A DNA stretch of 64,000 nt from Prevotella sp. (GCA_017402445.1 JAFPME010000020.1:39819-103818); one strand, 5' to 3'; shown: positions 51,803 to 60,376, numbered from the stretch's first letter. Made by a program: numbers and translations. The notes: generated by a model not told the origin, from the sequence alone.

Positions 51803-52987
51803 TTAATGGTTGGCCATGCGGTAGACCTGTGCCATTTCTTCCGTGCCGAGCACCTCGAGCGAGCCGACGGTGATGGTCTTTCCGCGGCTGCATTTGTCCA
51901 CGAGCACGTCGATTTCGTCGTCGCTGATGGTGCGTCCGAGCAGTTCGCTCAGGCAGGTCGGCATGTTGATGGCGCGGTAGAAGCGCTCCATGGCCTCGAT
52001 GCCGCGCTCGGCGGTGCCCTCGGGATCGGTGAAGTCGTTGCTGACTCCCATCACGTTGACGGCGAACTGCACGAATCGGCTGACGTGCTTGGGCATGACC
52101 AGACGGGCCCACGACGGCCAGATGGCGGCCAGTCCAGCTCCGTGGGTGACGCCGTAGACGGCGCTGAGCTCGTGTTCCAGACGGTGTGTGGCGAAGTCCT
52201 TGCCCAGTCCGCACTCCATGAGGTTGTTGTGCGAGAGGCTTCCTGCCCACATGATCTGTGCGCGGTGGCGGTAGTCTTCGGGGTTCTTCAGCACCTCGAA
52301 GACGCTGTCCTTGACCGTGCGCATGAGTGCTTCGGCCAGGGCGTCGGTCAGGTTGACGTCCTGCTCGGACGTGAAGTAGCGCTCCATGGTGTGCATCATG
52401 ATGTCGGTGGCGCCGGCTGCCGTTTGGTATTCAGGCAGGGTGAATGTTCGTTCGGGGTTCATGATGGCGAAGCGGCAGCGGCAGAGGTCGCTGTTGATGC
52501 CCCGTTTGTTCTGGTCCTCGTCGCGCGTGATGACGCAGCTGTCGCTCATCTCGCTGCCGGCAGCGGGTATGGTGAGCACGCAGCCGATGGGCATGGATGC
52601 CTGGGGCTTGGCCTTTCCGGCCCAGAAGTCCCACACGTCGCCGTCGTAGCACATGCCGTAGGCAATGGCTTTCGCGGAGTCGATGACGCTTCCTCCGCCC
52701 ACGGCGAGGATGAAGTCGACGCCTTCCTTGCGGCAGAGGTCTATGCCTTCCTTCACCTTCGAGAGCAGGGGGTTGGGCACGACGCCTCCCAGCTCGACGT
52801 ATTCGATGCCCCCCTCGCTGAGCAGACGGAACATCTTGTCGAGCAGCCCCGACCGCCGGGCACTGCCTCCACCGTAGTGTACCAATACTTTCGAGCCGCC
52901 CCAGCGCTTCACCAAGGCAGCTACCTGTTCCTCACTCTGTCGTCCGAAGACCACCTGCGTAGGGCTGTAGAAATTGAAATCCTTCAT
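51803..52987 (-). CDS. Iron-containing alcohol dehydrogenase (butanol dehydrogenase-like)
   Basis: A 394-residue class III alcohol dehydrogenase. FNFYSPTQVVFGRQSEEQVA starts the NAD(P)-binding domain, with VLVHYGGGSARRSGL and ILAVGGGSVIDSAKAIAYG. The metal-binding domain has HTMERYFTSE and HRLEHELSAVYGVTHGAGLA, which supply the iron-coordinating histidines and aspartate. It likely reduces aldehydes with NAD(P)H during fermentation. It follows the epimerase gene by 46 nt. An N-terminally truncated paralogue lies in inverted orientation at 59589-60308. Confidence 0.92.
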   Translation of the reverse strand: MKDFNFYSPTQVVFGRQSEEQVAALVKRWGGSKVLVHYGGGSARRSGLLDKMFRLLSEGGIEYVELGGVVPNPLLSKVKEGIDLCRKEGVDFILAVGGGSVIDSAKAIAYGMCYDGDVWDFWAGKAKPQASMPIGCVLTIPAAGSEMSDSCVITRDEDQNKRGINSDLCRCRFAIMNPERTFTLPEYQTAAGATDIMMHTMERYFTSEQDVNLTDALAEALMRTVKDSVFEVLKNPEDYRHRAQIMWAGSLSHNNLMECGLGKDFATHRLEHELSAVYGVTHGAGLAAIWPSWARLVMPKHVSRFVQFAVNVMGVSNDFTDPEGTAERGIEAMERFYRAINMPTCLSELLGRTISDDEIDVLVDKCSRGKTITVGSLEVLGTEEMAQVYRMANH

Positions 52988-53033
52988 GATTATTTTAGTT
53001 CATAGTTTATAGTTCATTGTTTATAGCTGATGA

Positions 53034-54107
53034 TCATTCATTGAGAATGCGCACGATGCGCTCGGCGGTGCGGCCGTCCCAGCGGTCGGGCAGCGCGGCT
53101 TTCTTCCAGTTGCCGTCCACCATGTCGGCCAGCGCGGCAGCCAGTTTCTCGGCATCTTCGCCTACGAGGACGTTCGTTCCCGTCTTCACGGTCTCAATGT
53201 GCTCGGTGTAGCTGTTCAGGGTGATGCATGGTACGCCGTTGAACGTGGCTTCCTCGGCCACGTTGCCGCTGTCGGTGACGATGCCTTTGGCGTGGGCCGT
53301 GAGCCATCCGAACTCCAGATAGGGCAGGGGGGCGGCCATGTGGATGTTGGAACCGTCGGGCAGGAGGCTTGCCACGATGTCGCGCGCCTTCCCACGGAGC
53401 ACGGCCACGACGGGCGTGCTGCGCATGTCGGTGGAAGTCATCGCACTGATCATTCGCTGCAGGTTGTCCTTGTCTTGTAGAAGGGCCTTGCGGTTGAGCG
53501 TGAACACGATGTACTGGCCTTCGTTCAGTTGCAGTTCGTCCATGATGGACGGCCGTTGCCAGCGGTCGTGGTTGAAGCGCAGGTTGTCGATGAGTATGTT
53601 TCCCACCATGTAGACGCGGCTTTGCTCGGCACCCTCGCGGTTGGTGATGCTGTTGGCCGACATGCCTGCGGTGAAGAGCAGGTCGGACAGTCCGTCGATG
53701 ACGAGGCGGTTCACCTCTTTCGGCATGGAGATGTCGAACGAGCGCGTGCCTGCCACGAGGTGAGCCAGACGTATGCCCTGCTTCTTGGTGACGATGGCGG
53801 CGGCCATGGTTGAGGCGAGGTCGTCGACGACGACCACCACGTCGGTGGGATTCTGGGTGAGATAATGCTCAAACTCGCCCATCACGCGACCCGTGATCTC
53901 GTTCAGACTGACGCTGTCAACGCCGAGATACACGTCGGGACGTGCTATCTGGAGGTCGTCGAAGAGCGTTCCCTCCAGCGTCGGATCGTCGGCCCGTCCG
54001 GCGTAAACCAGTTTATAATCAGTGCCCTCGGTCTTCCTGATGGCTCTGATGAGTGGAGCCACCTTGATGAAGTTAGGTCGTGCTCCGGCAACAATGCAGA
54101 TGTTCAT
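53034..54107 (-). CDS. wecB: Non-hydrolysing UDP-N-acetylglucosamine 2-epimerase
   Basis: A 357-residue protein. NICIVAGARPNFIKVAPLIR is the classic N-terminus (GTRPE/ARPN). GEFEHYLTQNPTDVVVVVDD, TDSGNVAEEATFNGVPCITL and RVSTEHIET-like NSYTEHIETVKTGTNVLVGE follow the family. It converts UDP-GlcNAc to UDP-ManNAc for surface polysaccharide or enterobacterial-common-antigen-like glycans. It has its own promoter below the aromatic operon. The DDG-type EDG change in the early loop is within family variation. Confidence 0.88.
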   Translation of the reverse strand: MNICIVAGARPNFIKVAPLIRAIRKTEGTDYKLVYAGRADDPTLEGTLFDDLQIARPDVYLGVDSVSLNEITGRVMGEFEHYLTQNPTDVVVVVDDLASTMAAAIVTKKQGIRLAHLVAGTRSFDISMPKEVNRLVIDGLSDLLFTAGMSANSITNREGAEQSRVYMVGNILIDNLRFNHDRWQRPSIMDELQLNEGQYIVFTLNRKALLQDKDNLQRMISAMTSTDMRSTPVVAVLRGKARDIVASLLPDGSNIHMAAPLPYLEFGWLTAHAKGIVTDSGNVAEEATFNGVPCITLNSYTEHIETVKTGTNVLVGEDAEKLAAALADMVDGNWKKAALPDRWDGRTAERIVRILNE

Positions 54108-54123
54108 GCTTGAATTTTTGTTG

Positions 54124-54131
54124 CAAATATA
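54124..54131 (-). promoter_or_regulatory. -7 box for the epimerase-dehydrogenase pair
   Basis: The minus strand reads TATATTTG followed by C, 17 nt before the epimerase ATG. Confidence 0.7.
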
Positions 54132-54203
54132 CGAGAAAAAACCGAAACGTGCTCGTCTTTTTGCAAGAAAATCGTTCTCAGAAAAGAAAAATCCGCCTCT
54201 TTG

Positions 54204-55151
54204 TCAGAAGCGGAAACGGGCCACGAGGGGCAGATGGTCGCTGTAGCCGTTGTTGTAGCGCAGGCCGTTGTAGTTGCGGTGGGGCATGACGCCGCCGTAC
54301 TTCTTGTCGTCTTCCAGCAGGAAGGGCGCGTCCCAGACGACGCACGAGAGGCTCTTCGGCGCAAGCGGCTGGCTGACGAAGATGTGGTCGATGCTGTGCC
54401 AGCTGCCCTGGTACTTGTAGGTGCCGCGGGCGCCGTGCGCACCGGTGGCGGTCTTTGAAATGTTGTGGAGACGGTGGCGTTCGAGCTGCTGCGGCGCGGC
54501 GTTGTCGTGATAGTCGTTGAAGTCGCCAGCCACGATGATGCGTGCCTCGGGCGACAGTGACCGCAGGGAGTCGATGGCCGTGCAGAGACGGTCGGCCACC
54601 TGCAGTCGGTGAGGCCGCGTGGCGTGCTCGCCTCCGTATCGGCTGGGCGCGTGGACCACGAAGACGTGGAGCGTGTCGCCGTCGGCTGTCTGTCCTGCCG
54701 CGTAGAGAATGTCGCGCGTGGGGCGCATGTCTTCGAGCGGTTCCACGCGGATGGCGTGGTGGCTGATGAGGCGGAACGAGAACGGACTGTAGAGCAGTGC
54801 CACGTCGATGCCGCGCAGGTCGGGGCTCTGGGTGACGATATACTCGTAGCCAGCCTGCCGAAGCATGGACCGTCGGCACAGGTCGCGGCACACGCTGTCG
54901 TTCTCCACCTCGCAGAGCACCACCATATCGGGCAGCGACCAGCCATCAGCCGACTCACCGCAGGCGATAATCTCCTGTCCGATGTGGTTCAGCTTGTCCC
55001 AATATCGGTGAGTGTTCCAGTGTCGCTCGCTGTCGGCGAGGAACTCCTGGTCCTGCTTCAGCGAGTCGTGGCGGCAGTCGAAGAGGTTCTCGCAGTTCAG
55101 TTCCACGAGCGTGAAGATGCCGCACAGCAGTTGTATGACGGAGAGCCACAT
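54204..55151 (-). CDS. Endonuclease/exonuclease/phosphatase (EEP) family protein
   Basis: A 315-residue EEP-fold protein. A hydrophobic N-terminus (MWLSVIQLLCGIFTLVELNC) includes the metal-site ELNCENLFDC. Later motifs are VVLCEVENDSV (catalytic Glu), VFVVHAPSRYGG (N/H site), IIVAGDFNDYHDN and the terminal SDHLPLVARFRF. Members hydrolyse phosphodiester bonds in DNA, lipids or inositols; the substrate here is not predictable. It is the last gene of the aromatic operon (10 nt after tyrA), probably by co-transcription only. Confidence 0.88.
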   Translation of the reverse strand: MWLSVIQLLCGIFTLVELNCENLFDCRHDSLKQDQEFLADSERHWNTHRYWDKLNHIGQEIIACGESADGWSLPDMVVLCEVENDSVCRDLCRRSMLRQAGYEYIVTQSPDLRGIDVALLYSPFSFRLISHHAIRVEPLEDMRPTRDILYAAGQTADGDTLHVFVVHAPSRYGGEHATRPHRLQVADRLCTAIDSLRSLSPEARIIVAGDFNDYHDNAAPQQLERHRLHNISKTATGAHGARGTYKYQGSWHSIDHIFVSQPLAPKSLSCVVWDAPFLLEDDKKYGGVMPHRNYNGLRYNNGYSDHLPLVARFRF

Positions 55152-55161
55152 TGGTTACGGC

Positions 55162-55980
55162 TTATGAAATGTCGCGGCGCACGTTGTTCCTGATCTTCGT
55201 CAGGTAGGCTTTCATGCCGTCGGCATCCTTGTCGTCGATGATTTCGAGCAGTTCCTTCAGCTCGGTGCGTATCTGTGCCACCTGGTCGTGGGTGTAGGGA
55301 TTGAAGAGAATCTCCTGCAACAGGTAGTCGTCCTCGTTGAGCACACCCTTGGCGATGCGCATGTGGCGCTTGAAGGTGGTGCCGGGTGCGTCCTGATGCT
55401 TCATGACGGCAGCGAAGACGAAGGTGGAGACGAAGGGTATGGAGAGCGAGTAGGCCACCGTCTTGTCGTGCTCCTCGAATGAATATTCGTAGATGTTGAG
55501 GCCCAGCTTCTGGTAAAGGTCCTTGAAGAAGATGCGTCCCATGTAGTCGCCCTCGTTGATGATGATGGCGTTCTCCTCGTGGAGCTGGTTCAGGTTGGCG
55601 AACGTGGGTCCGAACATGGGGTGCGACGAGACGTAGCGCATGCCCGACTGTTCGTAGAACTCCTTCAGATTGGTCTTCACCGAGGCAATGTCGCTGATGA
55701 TGCACGTCGGCGGGAGGTGCGGGATGAGCTCCTGGAAAACAGGAATCGTGTATTTCAGCGTGACGGCATTGATGACCAGCTCGGGCTCGAAAGCCTCAAT
55801 CTCTTCGAACTTGGTGAAGCGTTGGCAGTTGTAGGTGAACCGCATGCGTCGGGGATCGCGTTCAAAGACGGCAACCTCATGCATCCCCGAGCAAGACTCG
55901 CCTACCCGTAGCCCTTCGAAACTCAGCAGGTCGATGAAGAAGCTCCCCATCTTTCCTGCTCCCATGACTAATATTCTCAT
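55162..55980 (-). CDS. tyrA: Prephenate dehydrogenase
   Basis: A 272-residue protein. The Rossmann start MRILVMGAGKMGSFFIDLLS and the conserved SHPMFGPTFANLNQ (catalytic His) identify it. It oxidises prephenate to 4-hydroxyphenylpyruvate for tyrosine. In Bacteroidetes it is mono-functional, and the chorismate mutase is supplied by the adjacent DAHP synthase fusion. It starts 9 nt after that gene, so the two are tightly coupled. Confidence 0.92.
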   Translation of the reverse strand: MRILVMGAGKMGSFFIDLLSFEGLRVGESCSGMHEVAVFERDPRRMRFTYNCQRFTKFEEIEAFEPELVINAVTLKYTIPVFQELIPHLPPTCIISDIASVKTNLKEFYEQSGMRYVSSHPMFGPTFANLNQLHEENAIIINEGDYMGRIFFKDLYQKLGLNIYEYSFEEHDKTVAYSLSIPFVSTFVFAAVMKHQDAPGTTFKRHMRIAKGVLNEDDYLLQEILFNPYTHDQVAQIRTELKELLEIIDDKDADGMKAYLTKIRNNVRRDIS

Positions 55981-55989
55981 ACCTTTTCC

Positions 55990-57054
55990 TTATTTGTTGA
56001 TGATTTCCATCTGCTGACGAACCGATTCTTCGTGGACCGATTCGAAGATGTGCTTGATGAAGTCGCTGTCCATTCCGCAGAGCGTACCCTGTGCACCGCG
56101 CTTGTCGAGAATCTCGTTGTAGCGCGTGGGCTGCAGCACGGTCATGTTGTGCTCCTTCTTGTACATGCCGATTTCGCGGCATACGCGCATGCGCTTGGCC
56201 AGCAGGTTCATCAGTTCGTTGTCGAGTTCGTCGATCTGGCTGCGCAGCTGTGTGATGCCTTCGGTCGACATCTTCTCGTCACGGATGATGAGCAGCGAGA
56301 GGATGTAGTCCAGAACGTCGGGTGTCACCTGCTGCTTGGCGTCGCTCCAGGCTTTGTCGGGGTCGCAGTGGCTCTCCACGATGAGTCCGTCGAAGCCGAG
56401 GTCCATGGCTTGCTGGCAGAGCGGCGCGATGAGTTCGCGCCGACCTCCGATGTGGCTGGGGTCGCAGATGATGGGCAGTTCGGGAATGCGGCGGCGCAGT
56501 TCGATGGGTATCTGCCACATGGGCAGGTTGCGGTAGATCTTCTTGTCGTAGCTGGAGAAGCCGCGGTGGATGGCTCCGAGCATCTTGATGCCGGCCTGGT
56601 TGATGCGTTCCAGGGCTCCGATCCACAGTTCGAGGTCGGGATTGACGGGATTTTTCACGAAGACGGGCACGTCGACGCCCTTCAGCGCGTCGGCCAGTGC
56701 CTGCATGGCGAAGGGGTTGGCCGAGGTGCGTGCGCCGATCCATAGGATGTCGATGCCGTATTTCAGGCACAGCTCCACGTGCTCGGGTGTTGCCACTTCG
56801 GTTGTGACGAGCATGCCCGTCTCTTCTTTCACCTGCTTGAGCCATTTCAGCGCCGGTTCGCCGTGCCCCTCGAAGCCTCCGGGCTTCGTGCGCGGCTTCC
56901 ATGCACCGGCACGGAAGTTGTGACAGCCCTTCTGTGCGAGCTGTCGGGCTGTTGTCATCACTTGCTCTTCGGTCTCGGCCGAGCAGGGGCCTGCGATGAC
57001 GAAGGGACGTTCTTGGTCACTGGGTAAGCGGAGTTTTTCTAATTCGAGTTCCAT
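55990..57054 (-). CDS. Bifunctional DAHP synthase/chorismate mutase
   Basis: A 354-residue fusion. Residues about 1-260 form a type I-beta DAHP synthase: FVIAGPCSAETEEQ, FRAGAWKPRTKPGGFEG and ICDPSHIGGRRELI, with metal-binding Cys and His. Residues about 265-350 form an AroQ-type chorismate mutase: LRSQIDELDNELMNLLAKRM and CREIGMYKKEHNM. It starts the shikimate pathway from PEP and erythrose-4-phosphate, and converts chorismate to prephenate for tyrA and pheA. An octamer repeat array (57067-57179) fills the gap to the aminotransferase upstream. Confidence 0.93.
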   Translation of the reverse strand: MELELEKLRLPSDQERPFVIAGPCSAETEEQVMTTARQLAQKGCHNFRAGAWKPRTKPGGFEGHGEPALKWLKQVKEETGMLVTTEVATPEHVELCLKYGIDILWIGARTSANPFAMQALADALKGVDVPVFVKNPVNPDLELWIGALERINQAGIKMLGAIHRGFSSYDKKIYRNLPMWQIPIELRRRIPELPIICDPSHIGGRRELIAPLCQQAMDLGFDGLIVESHCDPDKAWSDAKQQVTPDVLDYILSLLIIRDEKMSTEGITQLRSQIDELDNELMNLLAKRMRVCREIGMYKKEHNMTVLQPTRYNEILDKRGAQGTLCGMDSDFIKHIFESVHEESVRQQMEIINK

Positions 57055-57066
57055 ATTTTTGTTTTT

Positions 57067-57179
57067 TTTCGTTATTTCGGTATTTTCGGTATTTCGGTAT
57101 TCCGTTGTTCCGTTATTCCGGTATTCCGTAATTCCGTTATTTCGTAATTTCGGTATTTCGTAATGCCGTTATTCCGTTA
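57067..57179. repeat. CG-phased octamer array between aromatic operon genes
   Basis: About fourteen units of 8 nt (one of 9), such as CGTTATTT, CGGTATTT, CGTTATTC, CGTAATTC and CGTAATGC. The array starts 13 nt from the DAHPS/CM start codon and runs to the stop codon of the aminotransferase. Each unit begins with CG, as in the arrays at 6031 and 9624. Confidence 0.85.
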
Positions 57180-58358
57180 TTTTTTGGGGAAATCCAGCTG
57201 CTTGATTCTCTGCAGGGCCTCGCTGATCTTCTCGTCCTTGGCGCAGAGCGAGATGCGGATGTAGCGCTCGCCGTTGCTGCCGAAGATGAAGCCGGGCGTG
57301 ATGAAGACGCGAGCCTCGTGGAGCACACGCTCAGTGAGCTCTTCGGCATTGGCATAGCGGGCGGGAATCTTGCCCCAGAGGAACATGCCCACCTGAGAGG
57401 GATCGAAGTCGCACTGCAGCGTGCGCATGATTTCCTCGGCCAGGTTGCGGCGTCGGCGGTAGGTAGTTATATTGGCTTCGCGGTGCCACTGCTCGCTGTT
57501 GCTGTAGGCTTCGGCCGCTGCCAGCTGTATGCCGCGGAAAGTTCCGCTGTCGATGTTGCTCTTGATTTTCAGGATCCACTGGATGAACTGGGCGTTCGAG
57601 GCGCACAGGCCCACACGCCACCCCGGCATGTTGTGGCTCTTCGACATCGAGTTGAACTCAATGCAGCAGTCCTTGGCGCCGGGCACCTGCAGGAGCGACA
57701 GCGGATGGTCGTTCAGGATGAAGGAGTAGGGGTTGTCGTTCACCACGACGATGCCATGGTCTTGTGCGAACCGCACCAGACGCTCGTAGGTTTCCATGCG
57801 TGCTGCGCCGCCGGTGGGCATGTTGGGATAGTTGGTCCACATCAGCTTGACGCGGCTCAGGTCCATCTTCTCCAACGAGTCGAAGTCGGGTTGCCAGCCG
57901 TTGTTCTCCATCAGGTCGTAGTTCACGACCTCGGCACCGAGAATCTTGCTGAGCGAAGTGTAGGTGGGATAGCCTGGATTGGGCACGAGTACCTGCTCGC
58001 CGGGGTTGACGAAGGCCAGCGTGGTGTGCAGGATGCCCTCCTTGCTGCCGATGAGCGGCTGTATCTCGGTCTGAGGGTTCAGCTCCACGCCGTACCAGCG
58101 CAGGTAGAAGTCGGCCATGGCTTGGCGCAGTTCGGGCGTTCCCATCGTGGGCTGATAGCCGTGGGCATTCGGGTCGTTCGCCACGCTGCACAGCTTTTCG
58201 ATGGTCTGTGGCGACGGTGGCATGTCGGGACTGCCGATGGCCAGACTGATGATGTCGCGGCCTTGTGCATTGAGTTGGGCCACTTCCTTCAGCTTCCGGC
58301 TGAAATAGTATTCCGAGACTTGTTGTAGTCTTGCGGCGGGCGTAATGTCTTTTTTCAT
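57177..58358 (-). CDS. Class I/II pyridoxal-phosphate aminotransferase
   Basis: A 393-residue fold-type I enzyme. DIISLAIGSPDMPPSPQTIE, GYQPTMGTPELRQAMADFYL and IGSKEGILHTTLAFVNPGEQ form the N-terminal part. FNSMSKSHNMPGWRVGLCAS carries the PLP-binding lysine in SMSKSHN, and RYIRISLCA the carboxylate-binding arginine. In this operon it most likely transfers the amino group to phenylpyruvate and 4-hydroxyphenylpyruvate. It is 54 nt downstream of pheA. Confidence 0.88.
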   Translation of the reverse strand: MKKDITPAARLQQVSEYYFSRKLKEVAQLNAQGRDIISLAIGSPDMPPSPQTIEKLCSVANDPNAHGYQPTMGTPELRQAMADFYLRWYGVELNPQTEIQPLIGSKEGILHTTLAFVNPGEQVLVPNPGYPTYTSLSKILGAEVVNYDLMENNGWQPDFDSLEKMDLSRVKLMWTNYPNMPTGGAARMETYERLVRFAQDHGIVVVNDNPYSFILNDHPLSLLQVPGAKDCCIEFNSMSKSHNMPGWRVGLCASNAQFIQWILKIKSNIDSGTFRGIQLAAAEAYSNSEQWHREANITTYRRRRNLAEEIMRTLQCDFDPSQVGMFLWGKIPARYANAEELTERVLHEARVFITPGFIFGSNGERYIRISLCAKDEKISEALQRIKQLDFPKK

Positions 58359-58412
58359 TGCTTGAACGGTTGTGTGAATGTGATTGTGGTGACCAATAGG
58401 TTCGCTGGCGAA

Positions 58413-59282
58413 TCAGCCGAGGGTGGGCGTGATGCTGTTGACGGGAGCCGAGGGCGCCTCGCTGTATTCGCCCAGCACCTTCAGTTCGCGCGTGAGTGGT
58501 ATGATGGCGTCGATGCTCTGTCGGTAGCGCGTCAGCGAGTCGTAGGTGACGTCCACGTAGAACATGTATTCCCATTCGCGTCCGATGATGGGAAGCGACT
58601 GAATCTTCGTTAGGTTGATCTTGTAGAACGACAAGATGCTGAGCACCTGCGACAGTTTACCCTCCTCGTGGGGCAGCGAGAAGACCAGGCTGGCCTTGTT
58701 CGCCTTTTCTAACGGGCGCAGGAAGTCGGCTTTCATCGGATTGCAGACCACCAGGAAGCGCGTGAAGTTGTGCTTGTTGTCCTCGATATGGTCCTCCAGG
58801 ATGCGCATGCCGTAGAGCCGCGCGGCGTCGCTGCTGCAGATGGCGGCCCATCCGTGACACTGGTTCTCGCTGATGTGCTTGGCCGAGCCAGCCGTGTCGT
58901 CGGCCTCCACGAGCTTCAGCGTGGGGTGGTTGCTGAGGAAATGTCGGCACTGCATCAGTGCGACGGGGTGGGAGTGGACCTCCTCGACGGTGGTCCAGTC
59001 GTCGTCGGGCAGACAGCAGATGCAGTGCGAGATGTGCAGTTTATGCTCGCCGACGACTGTTGTGCCTGAGTCGCGCAGCAGTTCGTAGTTGTGGAGCAGC
59101 GAACCGGCAATGGTGTTCTCGATGGCCAGCATGCCGATGGCAGTAGGGTCGCGCCGGATGCTGTCGAACACCTGCTCGAACGTGGCGCAACAGATGAGCT
59201 GCATCTGTTCGTTCTCGAAATACTGGTGGGCTGCCATGTCGTGGAACGATCCCACCAATCCTTGTATGGCTATTCTCTTCAT
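58413..59282 (-). CDS. pheA: Prephenate dehydratase
   Basis: A 289-residue mono-functional enzyme. IQGLVGSFHDMAAHQYFENE starts the catalytic domain. GMLAIENTIAGSLLHNYELL and the later AAICSSDAARLYGM correspond to conserved TRF-type regions (here NFTRFLVV). An ACT domain (about 200-275: ASLVFSLPHEEGKLSQVLSI, then GREWEYMFYVDV) provides phenylalanine feedback. It makes phenylpyruvate. It is the first gene of the aromatic operon, preceded by an attenuator (59335-59478) and a heptamer spacer. Confidence 0.93.
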   Translation of the reverse strand: MKRIAIQGLVGSFHDMAAHQYFENEQMQLICCATFEQVFDSIRRDPTAIGMLAIENTIAGSLLHNYELLRDSGTTVVGEHKLHISHCICCLPDDDWTTVEEVHSHPVALMQCRHFLSNHPTLKLVEADDTAGSAKHISENQCHGWAAICSSDAARLYGMRILEDHIEDNKHNFTRFLVVCNPMKADFLRPLEKANKASLVFSLPHEEGKLSQVLSILSFYKINLTKIQSLPIIGREWEYMFYVDVTYDSLTRYRQSIDAIIPLTRELKVLGEYSEAPSAPVNSITPTLG

Positions 59283-59295
59283 CTATATCGGATTT

Positions 59296-59332
59296 CTTAA
59301 TTCCTAACTCTTAATTCTTAACTCTTAACTAA
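59296..59332. repeat. Heptamer repeats between attenuator and pheA
   Basis: CTTAATT, CCTAACT, CTTAATT, CTTAACT and CTTAACT follow one another. A similar stretch lies at 9087-9120 before the DUF4876-like gene's neighbour. It spaces the attenuator from the start codon. Confidence 0.7.
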
Positions 59333-59334
59333 AA

Positions 59335-59367
59335 AAAGTCCCACCTCATGTTGTGAAGCGGGACTTT
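59335..59367 (-). terminator. Attenuator terminator of the aromatic operon
   Basis: On the minus strand AAAGTCCCGCTTCA pairs with TGAGGTGGGACTTT over 14 bp (two G-U pairs) around the loop CAACA, with four more T. It lies between the leader peptide and pheA, so it can only be an attenuator or a leader terminator. Confidence 0.9.
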
Positions 59368-59403
59368 GTCGTTATTGAGCTGTAACCTTTTGCAACTTGA
59401 AAA

Positions 59404-59478
59404 TCATACGCAACTTCCCGCTTCACAGTTCTCTGCAAAGTAAAAGTAATAGCCGTAAAAGTAAGCGTAAGACTTCAT
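59404..59478 (-). CDS. Phe/Tyr leader peptide of the aromatic operon attenuator
   Basis: A 24-codon ORF. It starts MKSYAYFYGYYFYF, giving six Tyr and three Phe codons in residues 4-14, and ends with a short neutral tail (AENCEAGSCV) and TGA. It begins about 20 nt below a promoter and ends 37 nt before a terminator hairpin. The codons for the tail overlap the segment TGTGAAGCGGGA, complementary to the 5' arm of the terminator. A ribosome stalled in the aromatic run would leave that segment free to pair and block termination. One that finishes covers it. Confidence 0.88.
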   Translation of the reverse strand: MKSYAYFYGYYFYFAENCEAGSCV

Positions 59479-59506
59479 TTTGATGTCATTTTGATGTTTT
59501 CGGGTG

Positions 59507-59538
59507 CAAATTTATATCAAATCTTTGAAACCGACAAA
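59507..59538 (-). promoter_or_regulatory. Promoter of the aromatic operon
   Basis: The minus strand reads TTTG (plus 59535-59538), 20 nt, then TAAATTTG followed by C. This is a full match to the Bacteroidetes consensus. Confidence 0.85.
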
Positions 59539-59588
59539 CATTTTTCCATCTTTTTGTAATTATAATGGTAAAAAAGTGGAAATGAAAT

Positions 59589-60308
59589 GATAACGACGGT
59601 GTCAAACTGGGATACTCTAACGACATCCTCCGTCCTAAGTTCGCCATCATGAACCCATGTCGCACCTTCACCCTGCCTCCCTACCAGACGGCCGCTGGCG
59701 TGACCGACATGATGATACACATCTTCGAGCGTTATTTCACGAAGGATGACGATATGGACCTGACGACCGATCTTGCCGAAGCAACGATCCGCAGGATCAA
59801 GACGGCCGTCTTCGACGTCTTAAAGAATCCCAACGACTATCGCCAGCGCGCACAGATCATGTGGGGCGGAAGCGTGGCACACTGGGGATTGCTGGGCAAG
59901 GGCGTCGAAGAAGACTGGGCAACCCACCAGTTGGAGCACGAGCTGAGCGGAATGTTCGACGTCACTCATGGCGCCGGACTGGCTGCCATCTGGCCGAGTT
60001 GGGCCCGCTACGTGATGCACGAGAACCTGAGTCGTTTTGTCCGCTTCGCTGTCAATGTGATGGATGTGCCCAACGACTTCACCGATTCGGAGGCTACGGC
60101 CCTGAAAGGCATCGAGGCTATGGAGTGTTTCTACCACGCCATCGGCATGCCGATTAACATCAAAGAGCTCATAGGCCGCGACATCACCGACGACGAGATA
60201 CGTGAGATGACCCGCAAGTGCAGCCACGACTATACGGCTACCTGTGGCGGACTGAAGGTGCTGAAGGCAGCAGACATGGAGAACATTTACAAGATGGCAA
60301 GAGGCTGA
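59589..60308 (+). pseudogene. N-terminally truncated iron-containing alcohol dehydrogenase
   Basis: From the in-frame start of similarity (VKLGYSNDILRPKFAIMNP) to the stop there are about 239 codons, equal to the last 55-60% of an alcohol dehydrogenase. HIFERYFTKDDD and ATHQLEHELSGMFDVTHGAG carry the metal-binding histidines. The whole cofactor-binding N-terminal domain is missing: upstream of 59589 the frame meets a stop (TGA) and non-coding sequence. The intact paralogue at 51803-52987 has similar order and many identical residues. An ATG at 59649 could start a 219-residue product, but it would lack NAD(P) binding. Confidence 0.8.
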
Positions 60309-60376
60309 CACTGCTTCAGCCGCGCACCATCGCCAGGCGGCTGGAACAGGTGGAGAAAGTTCCGCAATCATACAGA

